Counted from the stretch's first letter, positions 27,591 to 37,486 are shown. The stretch is 64,000 nucleotides of DNA from NORP309 sp964352735 (GCA_964352735.1 CAYGTC010000015.1:13618-77617); one strand, 5' to 3'. The notes: generated by a model not told the origin, from the letters alone. A program made the numbers and translations.

Positions 27591-29402
27591 TTAATAAACC
27601 CTCTTTGCTGGTGGAACAACTTCACACTCATCAGTTAATGTATACATGTGCACTGGTCTGTATTCAAAGCTGACCTCATTGTTTTTATCACAATAAGCCA
27701 AGGTATGTTTCATCCAGTTTTCATCATCTCGCTCTGGTAAATCTTCACGGGCATGTGCACCACGGGATTCTTTACGATTTTCAGCGCTCATGATGGTGAC
27801 TTTAGCCTGAGACATCAGGTTTCGTAACTCCAGTGCTTCAATTAAGTCAGTATTCCAAATCAAAGAACGGTCAGTAATTTTAAGGTCTTTAAACTGCTCA
27901 ACAATTGCAGCAACCTTTTCACAACCTTCTTCCAGTATTTTTTGATCTCTGAACACAGCAGCATTGGTTTGCATCACTTGTTGTAAAGACAAACGCATAT
28001 CAGCAGTAGTTTGATTACCGTTTGCATGACGTATCGCATCAAAGTCTTTTAAAATTTGCTCAACAGCATCTGTTTTCAAATCTTGATGTTTGGTATCTGG
28101 CTTGATAGTTTGCGCACACCTTTGCGCAACAGCCCTACCAAAAACAACGATGTCTAACAGCGAATTAGACCCCAATCTATTTGCACCATGAACAGATACA
28201 CAAGCCGCCTCACCAATTGCATACAACCCATTAACCACTGAATCCGGATCATCACCAACCTTATTGACCACTTCACCATGGTAATTGGTAGGGATACCAC
28301 CCATATTGTAGTGTACTGTTGGCAGTACTGGAATCGGTTCTTTTGTCACATCAACACCTGCAAAAATCTCTGCAGATTCAGCAATCCCCGGTAACCTCTT
28401 ATCGATCACTTCTGGGCCCAAATGCTCTAAGTGCAAATGTATATGATCTTTGTTTGGACCAACGCCACGTCCTTCATTGATTTCTATGGTCATCGCTCTA
28501 CTGACCACATCTCGAGAGGCCAAATCTTTGGCTGATGGTGCGTATCTCTCCATGAAACGTTCGCCTTCTGAGTTGGTTAAGAAACCGCCTTCTCCACGAA
28601 CACCTTCGGTAATCAAACAGCCGGCGCCATAAATACCAGTCGGATGAAATTGCACAAACTCCATGTCTTGTAACGCCAACCCTGCTCTCAAAACCATGCC
28701 ATTTCCATCACCAGTACATGTGTGTGCTGATGTACAAGAAAAATAAGTCCTTCCATAACCACCAGTGGCTAAAATGACCGCATGTCCTCTAAATAAATGA
28801 ATGCTGCCATCAGACATATCTATGGCAATCACACCTTTACATTCGCCATCTTCCATAACCAAATCTATGGCAAAATATTCAATAAAGAAATTGGCGTCAT
28901 GTTTCAAAGATTGTTGATAAAGTGTATGCAAAATCGCATGTCCAGTTCTATCAGCAGCAGCGCATGTTCTTTGGGCTGGAGGCCCTTTACCAAATTCTGT
29001 GGTCATACCACCAAATGGCCGTTGATAAATCTTACCTTCTTCAGTTCTAGAAAACGGTACGCCCTGATGCTCCAATTCAATCACCGCAGGAACTGCTTCT
29101 CGGCACATATACTCAATGGCATCTTGGTCACCCAACCAATCAGAGCCTTTAACAGTATCATACATATGCCAGCGCCAATCATCTTTGCCCATGTTGCCAA
29201 GCGAAGCACTCATGCCTCCTTGTGCTGCAACAGTATGTGACCTGGTTGGAAAGACCTTTGTCACACAAGCCACTGAAAGACCTTCCATTGCCAAACCCAT
29301 TGTTGCTCTGAGACCGGCTCCTCCAGCCCCGACAACCACTGCGTCGAACTTGTGTTCTATGACTTTATAACCCATGGTTGAATTGTTTTTTGATTCAGAC
29401 AT
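27591..29402 (-). CDS. sdhA: Succinate dehydrogenase flavoprotein subunit
   Basis: Oxidises succinate to fumarate with covalent FAD. 603 residues. The FAD-binding VVGAGGAGLRA is near residue 20, the flavinylated His lies in TRSHTVAAQGG, and the substrate/active region includes FVQFHPTGIYG and HGANRLGSNSLLD. The C-terminal domain with ESRGAHAREDLPERDD is complete. It is separated from sdhD by 9 bp. Confidence 0.98.
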   Translation of the reverse strand: MSESKNNSTMGYKVIEHKFDAVVVGAGGAGLRATMGLAMEGLSVACVTKVFPTRSHTVAAQGGMSASLGNMGKDDWRWHMYDTVKGSDWLGDQDAIEYMCREAVPAVIELEHQGVPFSRTEEGKIYQRPFGGMTTEFGKGPPAQRTCAAADRTGHAILHTLYQQSLKHDANFFIEYFAIDLVMEDGECKGVIAIDMSDGSIHLFRGHAVILATGGYGRTYFSCTSAHTCTGDGNGMVLRAGLALQDMEFVQFHPTGIYGAGCLITEGVRGEGGFLTNSEGERFMERYAPSAKDLASRDVVSRAMTIEINEGRGVGPNKDHIHLHLEHLGPEVIDKRLPGIAESAEIFAGVDVTKEPIPVLPTVHYNMGGIPTNYHGEVVNKVGDDPDSVVNGLYAIGEAACVSVHGANRLGSNSLLDIVVFGRAVAQRCAQTIKPDTKHQDLKTDAVEQILKDFDAIRHANGNQTTADMRLSLQQVMQTNAAVFRDQKILEEGCEKVAAIVEQFKDLKITDRSLIWNTDLIEALELRNLMSQAKVTIMSAENRKESRGAHAREDLPERDDENWMKHTLAYCDKNNEVSFEYRPVHMYTLTDECEVVPPAKRVY

Positions 29403-29411
29403 AATTAACCC

Positions 29412-29786
29412 TTATGAAATAAGTTTTGATAATGAAAAAAAGCTCACTAAAATCATCGAAAACATGGCAAATTTAACCATGGTTAACATGAATAACGCTA
29501 CACTTTTGTTATGGACATAATCTTCAATGATGACTTGCAAACCCAAAGCCCCATGATAAACAACTGTAATGCTCCATAAAGCCATCAATATGGCTGGCAC
29601 GGGATTATACAACCATTGCATTACCATATCTGGAGACAATGAGTCTAAGCGCATTAATGAAATAACAAACCACAATCCCAAAGGCACCATTAAAGCCCCT
29701 GACAATCTTTGCATCCACCAATGGCTGAAGCCATGTTTGGCTGTACCCAACCCTTTTACCTTCTTAATATCACTTCTGTATTGCAT
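29412..29786 (-). CDS. sdhD: Succinate dehydrogenase membrane anchor subunit
   Basis: 124 residues from the ATG at 29786 (MQYRSDIKK). Three transmembrane helices are visible. The conserved GTAKHGFSHWWMQRLSG near the N-terminus and YHGALGLQVIIEDYV, with the probable haem b histidine, are present. The start lies 2 bp after the sdhC stop. Confidence 0.93.
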   Translation of the reverse strand: MQYRSDIKKVKGLGTAKHGFSHWWMQRLSGALMVPLGLWFVISLMRLDSLSPDMVMQWLYNPVPAILMALWSITVVYHGALGLQVIIEDYVHNKSVALFMLTMVKFAMFSMILVSFFSLSKLIS

Positions 29787-29788
29787 GC

Positions 29789-30166
29789 TTAAGCTCCCAC
29801 GATCCAAATCAATGCTGTAGAAATTAGGGCCAATGCCACGACTAACAGTCCTGACTTTTTGACATCTGAAAGTTCAAAACCTTTGCCCACATCCCAAAAC
29901 ATATGGCGTATACCATTAAAAAAATGATAACAAAAAGCAAAAGTCCACATGAGTAAAAGAATTTTACCAAAGACAGTTGAGAAAAAAAGATAAAGCGACA
30001 CGGCTAAGGTTGACATATATGCCAAACTGAATAACCACAAAACAAGTACCACTGCTCCAGCAGAAAGAGCCAAACCCGTTAATCTATGCAAAATAGATAG
30101 CTTTGCGGACAATGGCATCTTGTAGATTTGAAGATGCGGAGACAAAGGCCTATTCGATGTTTTCAT
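29789..30166 (-). CDS. sdhC: Succinate dehydrogenase cytochrome b556 subunit
   Basis: 125 residues and three transmembrane helices. The signature RPLSPHLQIYK and SILHRLTGLAL are near the N-terminus, and the haem-region HFFNGIRHMFWD is in the second half. First gene of sdhCDAB. Divergent from ygfZ with a 127-bp AT-rich gap that should contain both promoters. Confidence 0.94.
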   Translation of the reverse strand: MKTSNRPLSPHLQIYKMPLSAKLSILHRLTGLALSAGAVVLVLWLFSLAYMSTLAVSLYLFFSTVFGKILLLMWTFAFCYHFFNGIRHMFWDVGKGFELSDVKKSGLLVVALALISTALIWIVGA

Positions 30167-30293
30167 TATTAAACCCCTCAGTTTATTACCTGCAATTAAT
30201 GCAAATGGAAAAATATATCGGTTAAGTTCATTTATTATGTATATTGTTGCGTAATTATAATAGAATTTTAATTTTGCTGTAAGGTATTTATCA

Positions 30294-31007
30294 GTGAGTC
30301 ATCAAGATAATTCTAAAAATTTACTACCAATCAATTCAATTGCGTCATTATTAACGTTCACGGGTGAAAATATTGTGGACTTTTTAAATAATTTGCTTAT
30401 TTCGCAACTCAAAGACTTAAAAAGGAATGCTTATCATTACACAGCTTTGTGTAACCCTAAAGGCAGAATCATCTCTTCGTTTTGGATTAATATCATCGAA
30501 ACCACCAATGATCAAAAAGTCAATTTAATTTGTCCAAAAAATATGATTGAGAACACCATACAATTTTTCAACATGAGAAAATTCAGGCTCAAAATAAAAA
30601 TTGAGCTCAGTGATGATTTTCTGTGGTTAAATACCAATGATTTATCCATTCATCTTGGCAAACAGGAACCATCAACTAAGCAGGACTCAACCGAAGCCTT
30701 TTATTTGGCACTCTTTCAACACAACCTGCCGTGGATCGATGTCGATAATACTGAAAAATTTATCCCACAACACATTAACCTTGACCAACATGACAATGTC
30801 ATGAGTTTTACCAAAGGTTGTTATCCTGGCCAGGAAATCATTGCACGACTTAAATACCTGGGGAAAATCAAAAAACGCATGATGTTATTGTCTGATGTTG
30901 ATAAAAAAGACTTAGAAAGTAAAATTGACAAAAACAAGCAGGTTTCACCTATGGTCATTGACTCTAACAATCATGAATACAAAGTGCAGGTAATCGCCAG
31001 TGTTTAA
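30294..31007 (+). CDS. ygfZ: YgfZ/GcvT-domain folate-binding Fe-S factor
   Basis: Folate-dependent factor that helps maintain or repair certain Fe-S enzymes. 237 residues, shorter than E. coli YgfZ (326). The start is GTG at 30294 with TAAGG about 10 bases upstream. The family signature KGCYPGQEIIARLKYLG with the essential cysteine (about residue 176) is intact. It is divergent from sdhC, which suits a role in Fe-S enzyme upkeep. The sdhE gene often found next to ygfZ is absent from the window. Confidence 0.9.
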   Translation: MSHQDNSKNLLPINSIASLLTFTGENIVDFLNNLLISQLKDLKRNAYHYTALCNPKGRIISSFWINIIETTNDQKVNLICPKNMIENTIQFFNMRKFRLKIKIELSDDFLWLNTNDLSIHLGKQEPSTKQDSTEAFYLALFQHNLPWIDVDNTEKFIPQHINLDQHDNVMSFTKGCYPGQEIIARLKYLGKIKKRMMLLSDVDKKDLESKIDKNKQVSPMVIDSNNHEYKVQVIASV

Positions 31008-31316
31008 AACACTAGACGAATCAATTAAAATTCTTATCTTAGCACTTTTAAATTTCTAAAATTCAATACAGCAACCTGTCTGTATTATTAACCAGGCTGC
31101 AATAGATAGTATGAGTGAATTCATAGCCTTCATCTTCTTGGCATATGATTTCACCTTATTATCTGCAAGCTATGCCTTAATACAAACCTTTCTTATTACC
31201 CTGAATTTAGCCCATGATAGTTCCGAGCTAGTAGATGCTTTTTGTGTTGAATTTTATAGACTTTTGTGGTATAAAAATAATAACGGTGGGTAAATAGATG
31301 TTCAGGAACATAGATT
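31008..31316. other. Intergenic stretch, no convincing gene
   Basis: AT-rich. A 60-codon frame at 31111-31293 has no good ribosome site and no recognisable product, so I do not call it. The stretch should hold the promoter for the next gene. Confidence 0.4.
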
Positions 31317-32117
31317 ATGAGAAACAGTTTTATTTTCCAATGTATTTTTTTTTCATTGGCACTATTCAATGCACAAGCATCACACGCTGATAAATATACT
31401 TTATTAGTCGAGGCCACCTATGCGCCGGATAGAGGCAAAGAAGTTTATGAGACCTTCACAAAATGGTTAGGTAAACAAATAGGTCATGAAATTGAAATTA
31501 TTATCGATAATAATTATTACTCATATTGGCGACAAATACATGGCAAAAGAACCCCTGATTTCACCTTCGACTCACCTCATATAGCGGCCTTTAGAGCGAT
31601 TAAAAAACAATACCGTCCTGTGGCAGTAACCCAAGAAGACTTGGTTTTTCACTTGGTATCCTTGGAGGAAATCCCAGAAGATACCACCATAGAAAAACAC
31701 CTGACCAATAAGAAAGTAGCCATGCTGCCAAATCCCAGTTTAGCTTCAATTTATTTCAAACAATGGTTTAATGATTTATTTGCTTCACCACAAAAAAATG
31801 TGGCGGCGCTTGATTGGCAAGAAACCATTGATATTGTATACGATGGAGAGGCTCAAGCTGCCATTATTCCTCACTGGATGTACAACTTATATCCTAATTT
31901 TGTTTCACTAAAACAAAGTCCCCCAATACCCGGAAGAACATTCATGGCATCACCAAATGTTCCTAAAAAGATCGTTGATAAACTGCAAAATGTCTTACTG
32001 ACAATGCATCAAATAACTGAAGAAGGCTATGATTCATCATATGAACTGAATACGGCAGGTTTCAAAGAAGTTGATTTGTCACGCTATGAGCATTTGATTG
32101 ACCTTTTACCAAATTAA
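31317..32117 (+). CDS. PhnD-like periplasmic substrate-binding protein
   Basis: 266 residues with a signal peptide (cleavage near AQASHA). The fold matches the phosphate/phosphonate (PhnD/PtxB) type of solute-binding protein: YAPDRGKEVYETFTKWLG, the WRQIHGKRTPDFTFDSPHIAAFRA loop and VAMLPNPSLASIYFKQWF. No ABC permease or ATPase genes are adjacent. It may therefore be an orphan binding protein or a sensor input for a membrane signalling enzyme. It is 147 bp upstream of a PilZ gene on the same strand. Ligand unknown. Confidence 0.8.
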   Translation: MRNSFIFQCIFFSLALFNAQASHADKYTLLVEATYAPDRGKEVYETFTKWLGKQIGHEIEIIIDNNYYSYWRQIHGKRTPDFTFDSPHIAAFRAIKKQYRPVAVTQEDLVFHLVSLEEIPEDTTIEKHLTNKKVAMLPNPSLASIYFKQWFNDLFASPQKNVAALDWQETIDIVYDGEAQAAIIPHWMYNLYPNFVSLKQSPPIPGRTFMASPNVPKKIVDKLQNVLLTMHQITEEGYDSSYELNTAGFKEVDLSRYEHLIDLLPN

Positions 32118-32264
32118 ATCCATGAATAGAATGACAGCAATTTTGTCATATTAACCCGGCTAGATAATCTAAAAGCCCATCAACAAATGCTGAAAAATAA
32201 TTACTGTTTTACTAAGTTGAATTTATGGGTATAATATAAATTATAATTATTAAAACATTTTTCA

Positions 32265-32633
32265 ATGGAAAAAAAAGACCCATCATCTAATAACAGGCGT
32301 CAGTTTGAAAGACTTTCATTTGTGAGCAACATGCAATTGTTTTCTGGCTCAGCCGTGTGGACATGTGAAATGATTGATATCTCACTGAAAGGTGTATTAT
32401 TTACAAAACCCGAAAATTGGCCCGGCAAGATATCTGACATTTACAGATTATCGATGGCCTTGACAAACTCACCAAATATAAGCATGAGCATTGAGATTGC
32501 TCATATTGATGACACCACCATCGGTGCTAAATGGAATAAAATTGATGTGGGTAGCTTCAGCCGCCTGAAAAGATTGCTTGAACTCAATACTGTCGACAGA
32601 CACCGCATTTCAAAAGAAATTTCATTCCTTTAA
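32265..32633 (+). CDS. PilZ-domain c-di-GMP-binding protein
   Basis: 122 residues, cytoplasmic, made of little more than one PilZ domain. The c-di-GMP-binding motifs are both present: RRQFER (about residues 11-16) and DISLKG (about 45-50). Single-domain PilZ proteins act as adaptors for motility or exopolysaccharide machinery. It could respond to the GGDEF-EAL enzyme at 5.5-8.4 kb, but the target is not indicated. Confidence 0.88.
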   Translation: MEKKDPSSNNRRQFERLSFVSNMQLFSGSAVWTCEMIDISLKGVLFTKPENWPGKISDIYRLSMALTNSPNISMSIEIAHIDDTTIGAKWNKIDVGSFSRLKRLLELNTVDRHRISKEISFL

Positions 32634-32674
32634 ATACCACTAACTCTGAAGCCCTATTTAATTTAGTGCATAAA

Positions 32675-33454
32675 TTAAGGCAATGCGACAATATAACAGA
32701 CCCAGCCAGCATCAGCTGTACCTTGTTTGGTGGCAACAAAAATACCATCACCTTCTCCCGATTTTTCATCAGTACCTTCCCAATAGACATCTACTTGGGA
32801 AAAGCCAGCTTCATATAATAACTCTTGAAGCTCAGGCAGTGTCCATAAACGCCAATAATAAGAGAAAGCGCGATTATACTCAGTTCCATCATCGGTTTTA
32901 AAATGAATATAACACTGCATTTCAGAGTTGATAGGGTTAAAAGAAGCTTGCTCCCAAGTATAAGTAAAACCGTCACATACTCGATCTTCTTTCAATTCTT
33001 TAGCGGCTTCATAACCCCCAAATGCATCCAGAAAAAAAACGCCAGTTGATTCCAGTGATTCTCTTACAGAAATAAAATAATCTGTCATTTTTTGCCTGTC
33101 CATAAATAAAAAATAACTGAAATTCATCGCCAATACAACGTCCATTTTATCAATGCCAGATGACCTAACATCTGCTTCAACAAAAGTAAGGTTTTCAGCG
33201 TTCTTCACGACAGGGCTGACATTTTCATGCCCCCATGCCAATACATTGGCATCTAAATCAACCGCCCAAGCCTTATTATCAGTGTGCCTTGAAACCCACT
33301 CTCCTGATGTTTGACCAGTACCAGAAAAATCTTCTCTTAAATGACGAGCTTCATTGCCCCTTATATCCAAATATGTCGCAGAAACAAAATCAATCTCTGC
33401 CTCAACACATTGAACTGCTTGTTGATACATATGATGAATATCGTGTTTTTTCAT
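32675..33454 (-). CDS. Class I SAM-dependent methyltransferase
   Basis: 259 residues, cytoplasmic. Motif I is LREDFSGTGQTSGEWV, followed by the acidic AWAVDLDANVLAWG and VDVVLAMNFSYFLFM as post-motif strands. The rest includes FLDAFGGYEAAKEL and a C-terminal WTLPELQELLYEAGF, typical of small-molecule methyltransferases. Substrate unknown. Single gene; a bidirectional terminator separates it from mdh. Confidence 0.8.
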   Translation of the reverse strand: MKKHDIHHMYQQAVQCVEAEIDFVSATYLDIRGNEARHLREDFSGTGQTSGEWVSRHTDNKAWAVDLDANVLAWGHENVSPVVKNAENLTFVEADVRSSGIDKMDVVLAMNFSYFLFMDRQKMTDYFISVRESLESTGVFFLDAFGGYEAAKELKEDRVCDGFTYTWEQASFNPINSEMQCYIHFKTDDGTEYNRAFSYYWRLWTLPELQELLYEAGFSQVDVYWEGTDEKSGEGDGIFVATKQGTADAGWVCYIVALP

Positions 33455-33470
33455 GTTCTTTCCTCAAAAA

Positions 33471-33501
33471 AAAACCTTGGCAATAATTAAACCAAGGTTT
33501 T
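33471..33501. terminator. Bidirectional terminator after mdh
   Basis: A 10-bp perfect stem, aaaaccttgg/ccaaggtttt, with an 11-base loop. On the minus strand it is followed by a long T-run and ends mdh transcription just upstream of the methyltransferase gene. Confidence 0.85.
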
Positions 33502-33523
33502 CATTAAATCATTCTTGTTTAAG

Positions 33524-34504
33524 TTATGAGAATAAGTGCTCAACAGCTGCCCTTTCTTCTCTCAACTCTTGTTCAGTCGCATCCAATCGTGCTTGTGAAA
33601 ACTCATCAATTTCCAGACCTTGAACAATTTCATATTCACCATTTTTACACGTGACAGGATATGAAAATATGATGCCTTCTTTGATGCCATAACTGCCGTC
33701 ACTGGGTATCGCCATAGAAACCCAATCACCTTCAGCTGTACCTAAAGTCCAAGTGCGCATATGATCAATAGCCGCTGATGCAGCTGATGCAGCACTTGAT
33801 GCGCCACGGGCTTTAATAATGGCCGCGCCTCTTTTCTGTACTGTTGGAATGAAATCAGTCTCATACCATTGACGATCAATGACATCTGGTGCATTTTCAC
33901 CAGCAATTTTAACATGAGCAATATCTGGATATTGTGTTGAAGAGTGGTTACCCCAAATTGTCATCTTGGTGACATCAAGCGTTTGTTTTCCAGTTTTTTC
34001 TGCCAACTGGCCCATAGCTCTGTTGTGATCCAATCGTGTCATTGCTGTGAATTGCTTTGCATCAATATCAGGTGCAGACTGCATTGCAATCATTGCATTA
34101 GTATTGGCCGGATTTCCCACCACCAATACTTTCACATCTTTTTTTGCATGATCGTTCAAAGCCTTACCTTGCACTGTAAAGATTGCACCATTGGCTTCTA
34201 ACAAATCACTGCGTTCCATACCTGGGCCGCGAGGTCTCGCACCAACAAGTAATGCATAATCTGCATCCTTAAATGCCACATTTGGGTCATCACTGGCAAT
34301 CACATCATGAAGCAAAGGGAAAGCACAATCCACTAACTCCATTACTACACCACTAACAGCACCCATGGCTGGAGGTATTTCCAATAGCTGTAAAATAACA
34401 GGTTGATCAGGACCCAACATATTGCCTGCAGCAATCCTAAATAATAATTGATAACCAATTTGACCTGCTGCGCCGGTTATGGCGACTCTAACTGGATCTT
34501 TCAT
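33524..34504 (-). CDS. mdh: Malate dehydrogenase
   Basis: NAD-dependent oxidation of malate to oxaloacetate in the TCA cycle. 326 residues of the cytosolic-type bacterial MDH group. The Rossmann motif is GAAGQIGYQLLFRIA, the coenzyme/substrate loop is GARPRGPGMERSDLL, the catalytic region includes TRLDHNRA, and the proton-relay His lies in IWGNHSSTQYPD. Monocistronic by position (tRNA upstream, terminator downstream). Confidence 0.97.
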   Translation of the reverse strand: MKDPVRVAITGAAGQIGYQLLFRIAAGNMLGPDQPVILQLLEIPPAMGAVSGVVMELVDCAFPLLHDVIASDDPNVAFKDADYALLVGARPRGPGMERSDLLEANGAIFTVQGKALNDHAKKDVKVLVVGNPANTNAMIAMQSAPDIDAKQFTAMTRLDHNRAMGQLAEKTGKQTLDVTKMTIWGNHSSTQYPDIAHVKIAGENAPDVIDRQWYETDFIPTVQKRGAAIIKARGASSAASAASAAIDHMRTWTLGTAEGDWVSMAIPSDGSYGIKEGIIFSYPVTCKNGEYEIVQGLEIDEFSQARLDATEQELREERAAVEHLFS

Positions 34505-34583
34505 AATTCACCTCGTTGTCTTGAATGTTTTCCTGTTTTTGAAAGTATGATGATACTTGCTTATATCAAGTATCAGAATTGAT

Positions 34584-34660
34584 TGGTCGGGATGAGAAGA
34601 TTTGAACTTCCGACCCCCACAACCCCATTGTGGTGCGCTACCAGACTGCGCTACATCCCG
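34584..34660 (-). tRNA. tRNA-Pro (anticodon GGG)
   Basis: 77 nt with encoded CCA. Read on the minus strand, the acceptor stem CGGGATG pairs with CATCCCG. The anticodon stem is CCACA/TGTGG around loop ATGGGGT, giving anticodon GGG for proline CCC codons. The T arm GGAAG-TTCAAAT-CTTCT closes with one G-T pair. Confidence 0.95.
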
Positions 34661-34745
34661 AATCAGTGCAGTGTATTTTAGTTTTAATAATCAAGAGTGC
34701 AAGTATTTTTGATCAGTAATGAAAATTATTAACTGTTCTGTAATA

Positions 34746-35798
34746 TTATTGATGAATCAATCGCCACATATCAACATCTTGCAAACTTTTTTCAGCTGCT
34801 ATTAATGCCTTCAAATCTGTATTATTGATAATCAATGCACTGGGAATATCCAATTGCTGAGTCACATTTTGCAGTTCTTGTTTGGCTTGATTAAATCGAT
34901 CGGCTTGATTGGCAGAAAGCTTTTCTATGACTGGCAATTGCTGACCATCGAGTTCACGGGCTTTTTTAAACACAGCAAAAATATCATCAGCATTATACTT
35001 GACGAATTTTTGATACAAACCAATATCCAATAATTGTTGGGAATTTTGCGGTTTTTGCCTGACGATATCCACTATTTGATCATTCTTAATGATCCATTGA
35101 CGTGGTTTATTTCTTTTCATGGCAAAACTTTCTCGCCATTCCAGTAAACCCCACAAGATTTTTTGTTGGTCATCATTGAACTTTTGTGATTTGGCAATTT
35201 TCACGAATGTTTTATCCACATGCTGTGATTTCATGATGGCAACTTTTCTCTGTTCAATCAATAAATCATACCATTGCAGCCTCTTTAATTGACTGAGTTG
35301 ATCATACAAAATATTTTTCAACTCATGCAAATAGACCACATCTTCGATCGCATACTGAATTTGTGCTGAACTCAATGGTCTTTTCATCCAATCAGAGCGA
35401 CTGTGCGCCTTAGATAATTCTATACCCAGCAATTCCTTAACAATATTCTGATATGAAAAATGTAATCCATAGCCACATAATGATGCAGCAATCTGTGTAT
35501 CAAAAATATGCTGAGGAAGTTGTTGATTCAAATTGAACAAAATTTCCAAATCCTCAGAACCTGAGTGCAAAATGATGCGGTTCAACAAACCAACAAATAC
35601 ACCATAGTTAGAAATTTCCTTCATATCAATCAAGTAGTATTGTGTATTGATTTGCAACTGAAACAATGCCGGTTTGGGATAAAAAGTGTTGACCCTTTCG
35701 AACTCACTATCAAAGGCCACCTCATCTGAATCATTTATGGATAAAATGAGTTGTTCTAATTCTGAATTATCGTCAATCCACTGGTAATCTGTTATCAT
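34746..35798 (-). CDS. rnd: Ribonuclease D
   Basis: 3'-5' exoribonuclease that trims tRNA precursors. 350 residues from the ATG at 35798 (MITDYQWIDD). The frame runs much further upstream, but that part overlaps the divergent nucleotidase gene. The DEDD exonuclease motifs are FDSEFERVNTFYP, a second in HSGSEDLEILFNL, and YAIEDVVYLHELKN. An HRDC domain follows (about 205-290, LLEWRESFAMKRNKPRQWI). It lies downstream of tRNA-Pro in the same orientation. Confidence 0.95.
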   Translation of the reverse strand: MITDYQWIDDNSELEQLILSINDSDEVAFDSEFERVNTFYPKPALFQLQINTQYYLIDMKEISNYGVFVGLLNRIILHSGSEDLEILFNLNQQLPQHIFDTQIAASLCGYGLHFSYQNIVKELLGIELSKAHSRSDWMKRPLSSAQIQYAIEDVVYLHELKNILYDQLSQLKRLQWYDLLIEQRKVAIMKSQHVDKTFVKIAKSQKFNDDQQKILWGLLEWRESFAMKRNKPRQWIIKNDQIVDIVRQKPQNSQQLLDIGLYQKFVKYNADDIFAVFKKARELDGQQLPVIEKLSANQADRFNQAKQELQNVTQQLDIPSALIINNTDLKALIAAEKSLQDVDMWRLIHQ

Positions 35799-35832
35799 TT
35801 GTCTATTAAAACACAGATTGAAATTTTCTACC

Positions 35833-37479
35833 ATGGTCAATGCCAGCAATAAACTAAAACATTTGGGTATAACAACATTAATTGTGGCATCTCTGTCCAT
35901 TCTACTGAATTCCTGTGCACTTAAAAAAACTCCCTCTAAACGCCAATTAACCATACTGGCAATCAATGACGTTTATCGGGCAGAAGGGCTGAATGATGGC
36001 CAAAACGGTGGGTTGGCCAGAGTCAGAACCTTGAGAAAAGACTTGCTAAACCAAGGTAAGCACGTTCTATTATTACATGCAGGAGATTTTTTACAACCGT
36101 CTTTCAGCAGCCAAATCAACCAAGGAGCAGCCATGATTGATGCCATGAATCAACTTGATGGCATTCAAAAGGATTTTGACAATAACATGATAGTGACCTT
36201 CGGCAATCATGAGTTCGATAAAACTCGCCTTAAATACCAATCGCGATTACAACAAAGAATTGATGAATCGGCCTTTTTCTGGCTTGACTCCAACATCAAC
36301 TGGCGACACGACCCCCAATTTGGAGCCATTGGATCTGACAAAATAAAAAAGTGGATGATCAAGGATATTGGCGGTATAAAAGTGGGCTTATTCAGTTTAA
36401 CAACAGACATGACACACCCTGAATACATTGCCAGTTTTGACAAACCAGAGCTGGTCACAAAACACTATGTTCCATTTCTTAAACACAAAGGCGCAGACGT
36501 TATTGTCGCTTTAACACACCAACAAATGGCCGATGACAGAAACATTTTAGCATTGCCTGCACAATTTCGACCTGATCTTATCATCGGTGGACATGAGCAT
36601 CATCGACAGCAGCAACAAGTCAACAACACTTGGATCATCAAAGCTGATGCTGACGCCTTATCCGCTGCTATCATAGAAATCAGCATAGACCAGCACAACA
36701 AAACATCAATCAATACATTATTCAAAGACCTGGATAGCAACACTGCGAAAGACTCAAGCCTGCAGCAAGTTGTCAACAACTGGTTACAAAAAACCGACGT
36801 CAAATATTGTAAAAAAATCCACATGCAAAGCCAGTGTTTGGATCATCCCTATGGGACAACCCAAGTTGAATTGGTAGCTGAAGAAAGTGAAATACGCCGC
36901 TTTGAAACCAATATCGGCAACTATATTGCTGACACTGCTCGCAATGAATTTAATATTTGTCACGCAGATATTGCTGTGATCAACTCTGGTTCTGTACGTC
37001 TGAATCATAACATACCTGCGCATAACAATATTACCAGAAAGCATATAGAGGGCATGTTTCCCTACCCCTCTGACCTAAAGCTCATCACCATCAATGGTAA
37101 GATATTAAAGCAAATGATAGCGCACAGCATCAGTATGTGGACCGCTAATGGGCATTGGTTATTAATATCAGGATTCAAGTTCACACATAATCCAGAACAA
37201 CAACAATACCAAGATGTTCGATGGAGCAGTAATGATAAAATTATTGAAGATGATGAAACCATTACCATTGTCGTGCCTCAATATCTAATTGATGCCAATA
37301 CTGATCACGATGGTTATGACATGATCAATGCAAGCATGATTAAATCATGTGGCAAAAATGGCTCTGATATAAAACAATTGGTCATCAATAGAATAGAAAA
37401 AACCAACAGTGGAATAAACCCACAATTAGATGGCAGAGTTTGTAACACCATGAGAGATTCATGCCCAATAGAGCCATAA
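35833..37479 (+). CDS. 5'-nucleotidase/UshA-family lipoprotein
   Basis: 548 residues from the ATG at 35833; a TTG five codons upstream is the alternative. The leader ends in the lipobox LLNSC, so it is probably lipid-anchored. The metallophosphatase domain has DVYRAEG in place of the usual DxHG, then GDFLQPS, TFGNHEFD, ALTHQQ and GGHEHH, so the dimetal site is nearly complete. The first motif has lost its His. The 5'-nucleotidase C-terminal domain follows (ETNIGNYIADTARNEF, NSGSVRLN). It would hydrolyse nucleotides or cyclic nucleotides outside the inner membrane. It is followed after 7 bp by the SUMF1-fold gene. Confidence 0.85.
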   Translation: MVNASNKLKHLGITTLIVASLSILLNSCALKKTPSKRQLTILAINDVYRAEGLNDGQNGGLARVRTLRKDLLNQGKHVLLLHAGDFLQPSFSSQINQGAAMIDAMNQLDGIQKDFDNNMIVTFGNHEFDKTRLKYQSRLQQRIDESAFFWLDSNINWRHDPQFGAIGSDKIKKWMIKDIGGIKVGLFSLTTDMTHPEYIASFDKPELVTKHYVPFLKHKGADVIVALTHQQMADDRNILALPAQFRPDLIIGGHEHHRQQQQVNNTWIIKADADALSAAIIEISIDQHNKTSINTLFKDLDSNTAKDSSLQQVVNNWLQKTDVKYCKKIHMQSQCLDHPYGTTQVELVAEESEIRRFETNIGNYIADTARNEFNICHADIAVINSGSVRLNHNIPAHNNITRKHIEGMFPYPSDLKLITINGKILKQMIAHSISMWTANGHWLLISGFKFTHNPEQQQYQDVRWSSNDKIIEDDETITIVVPQYLIDANTDHDGYDMINASMIKSCGKNGSDIKQLVINRIEKTNSGINPQLDGRVCNTMRDSCPIEP

Positions 37480-37486
37480 TACATCA

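Noticed and set aside
31111..31293. 60-codon frame between ygfZ and the PhnD-like gene
   Set aside because: No good ribosome site and no recognisable protein features beyond a hydrophobic start.
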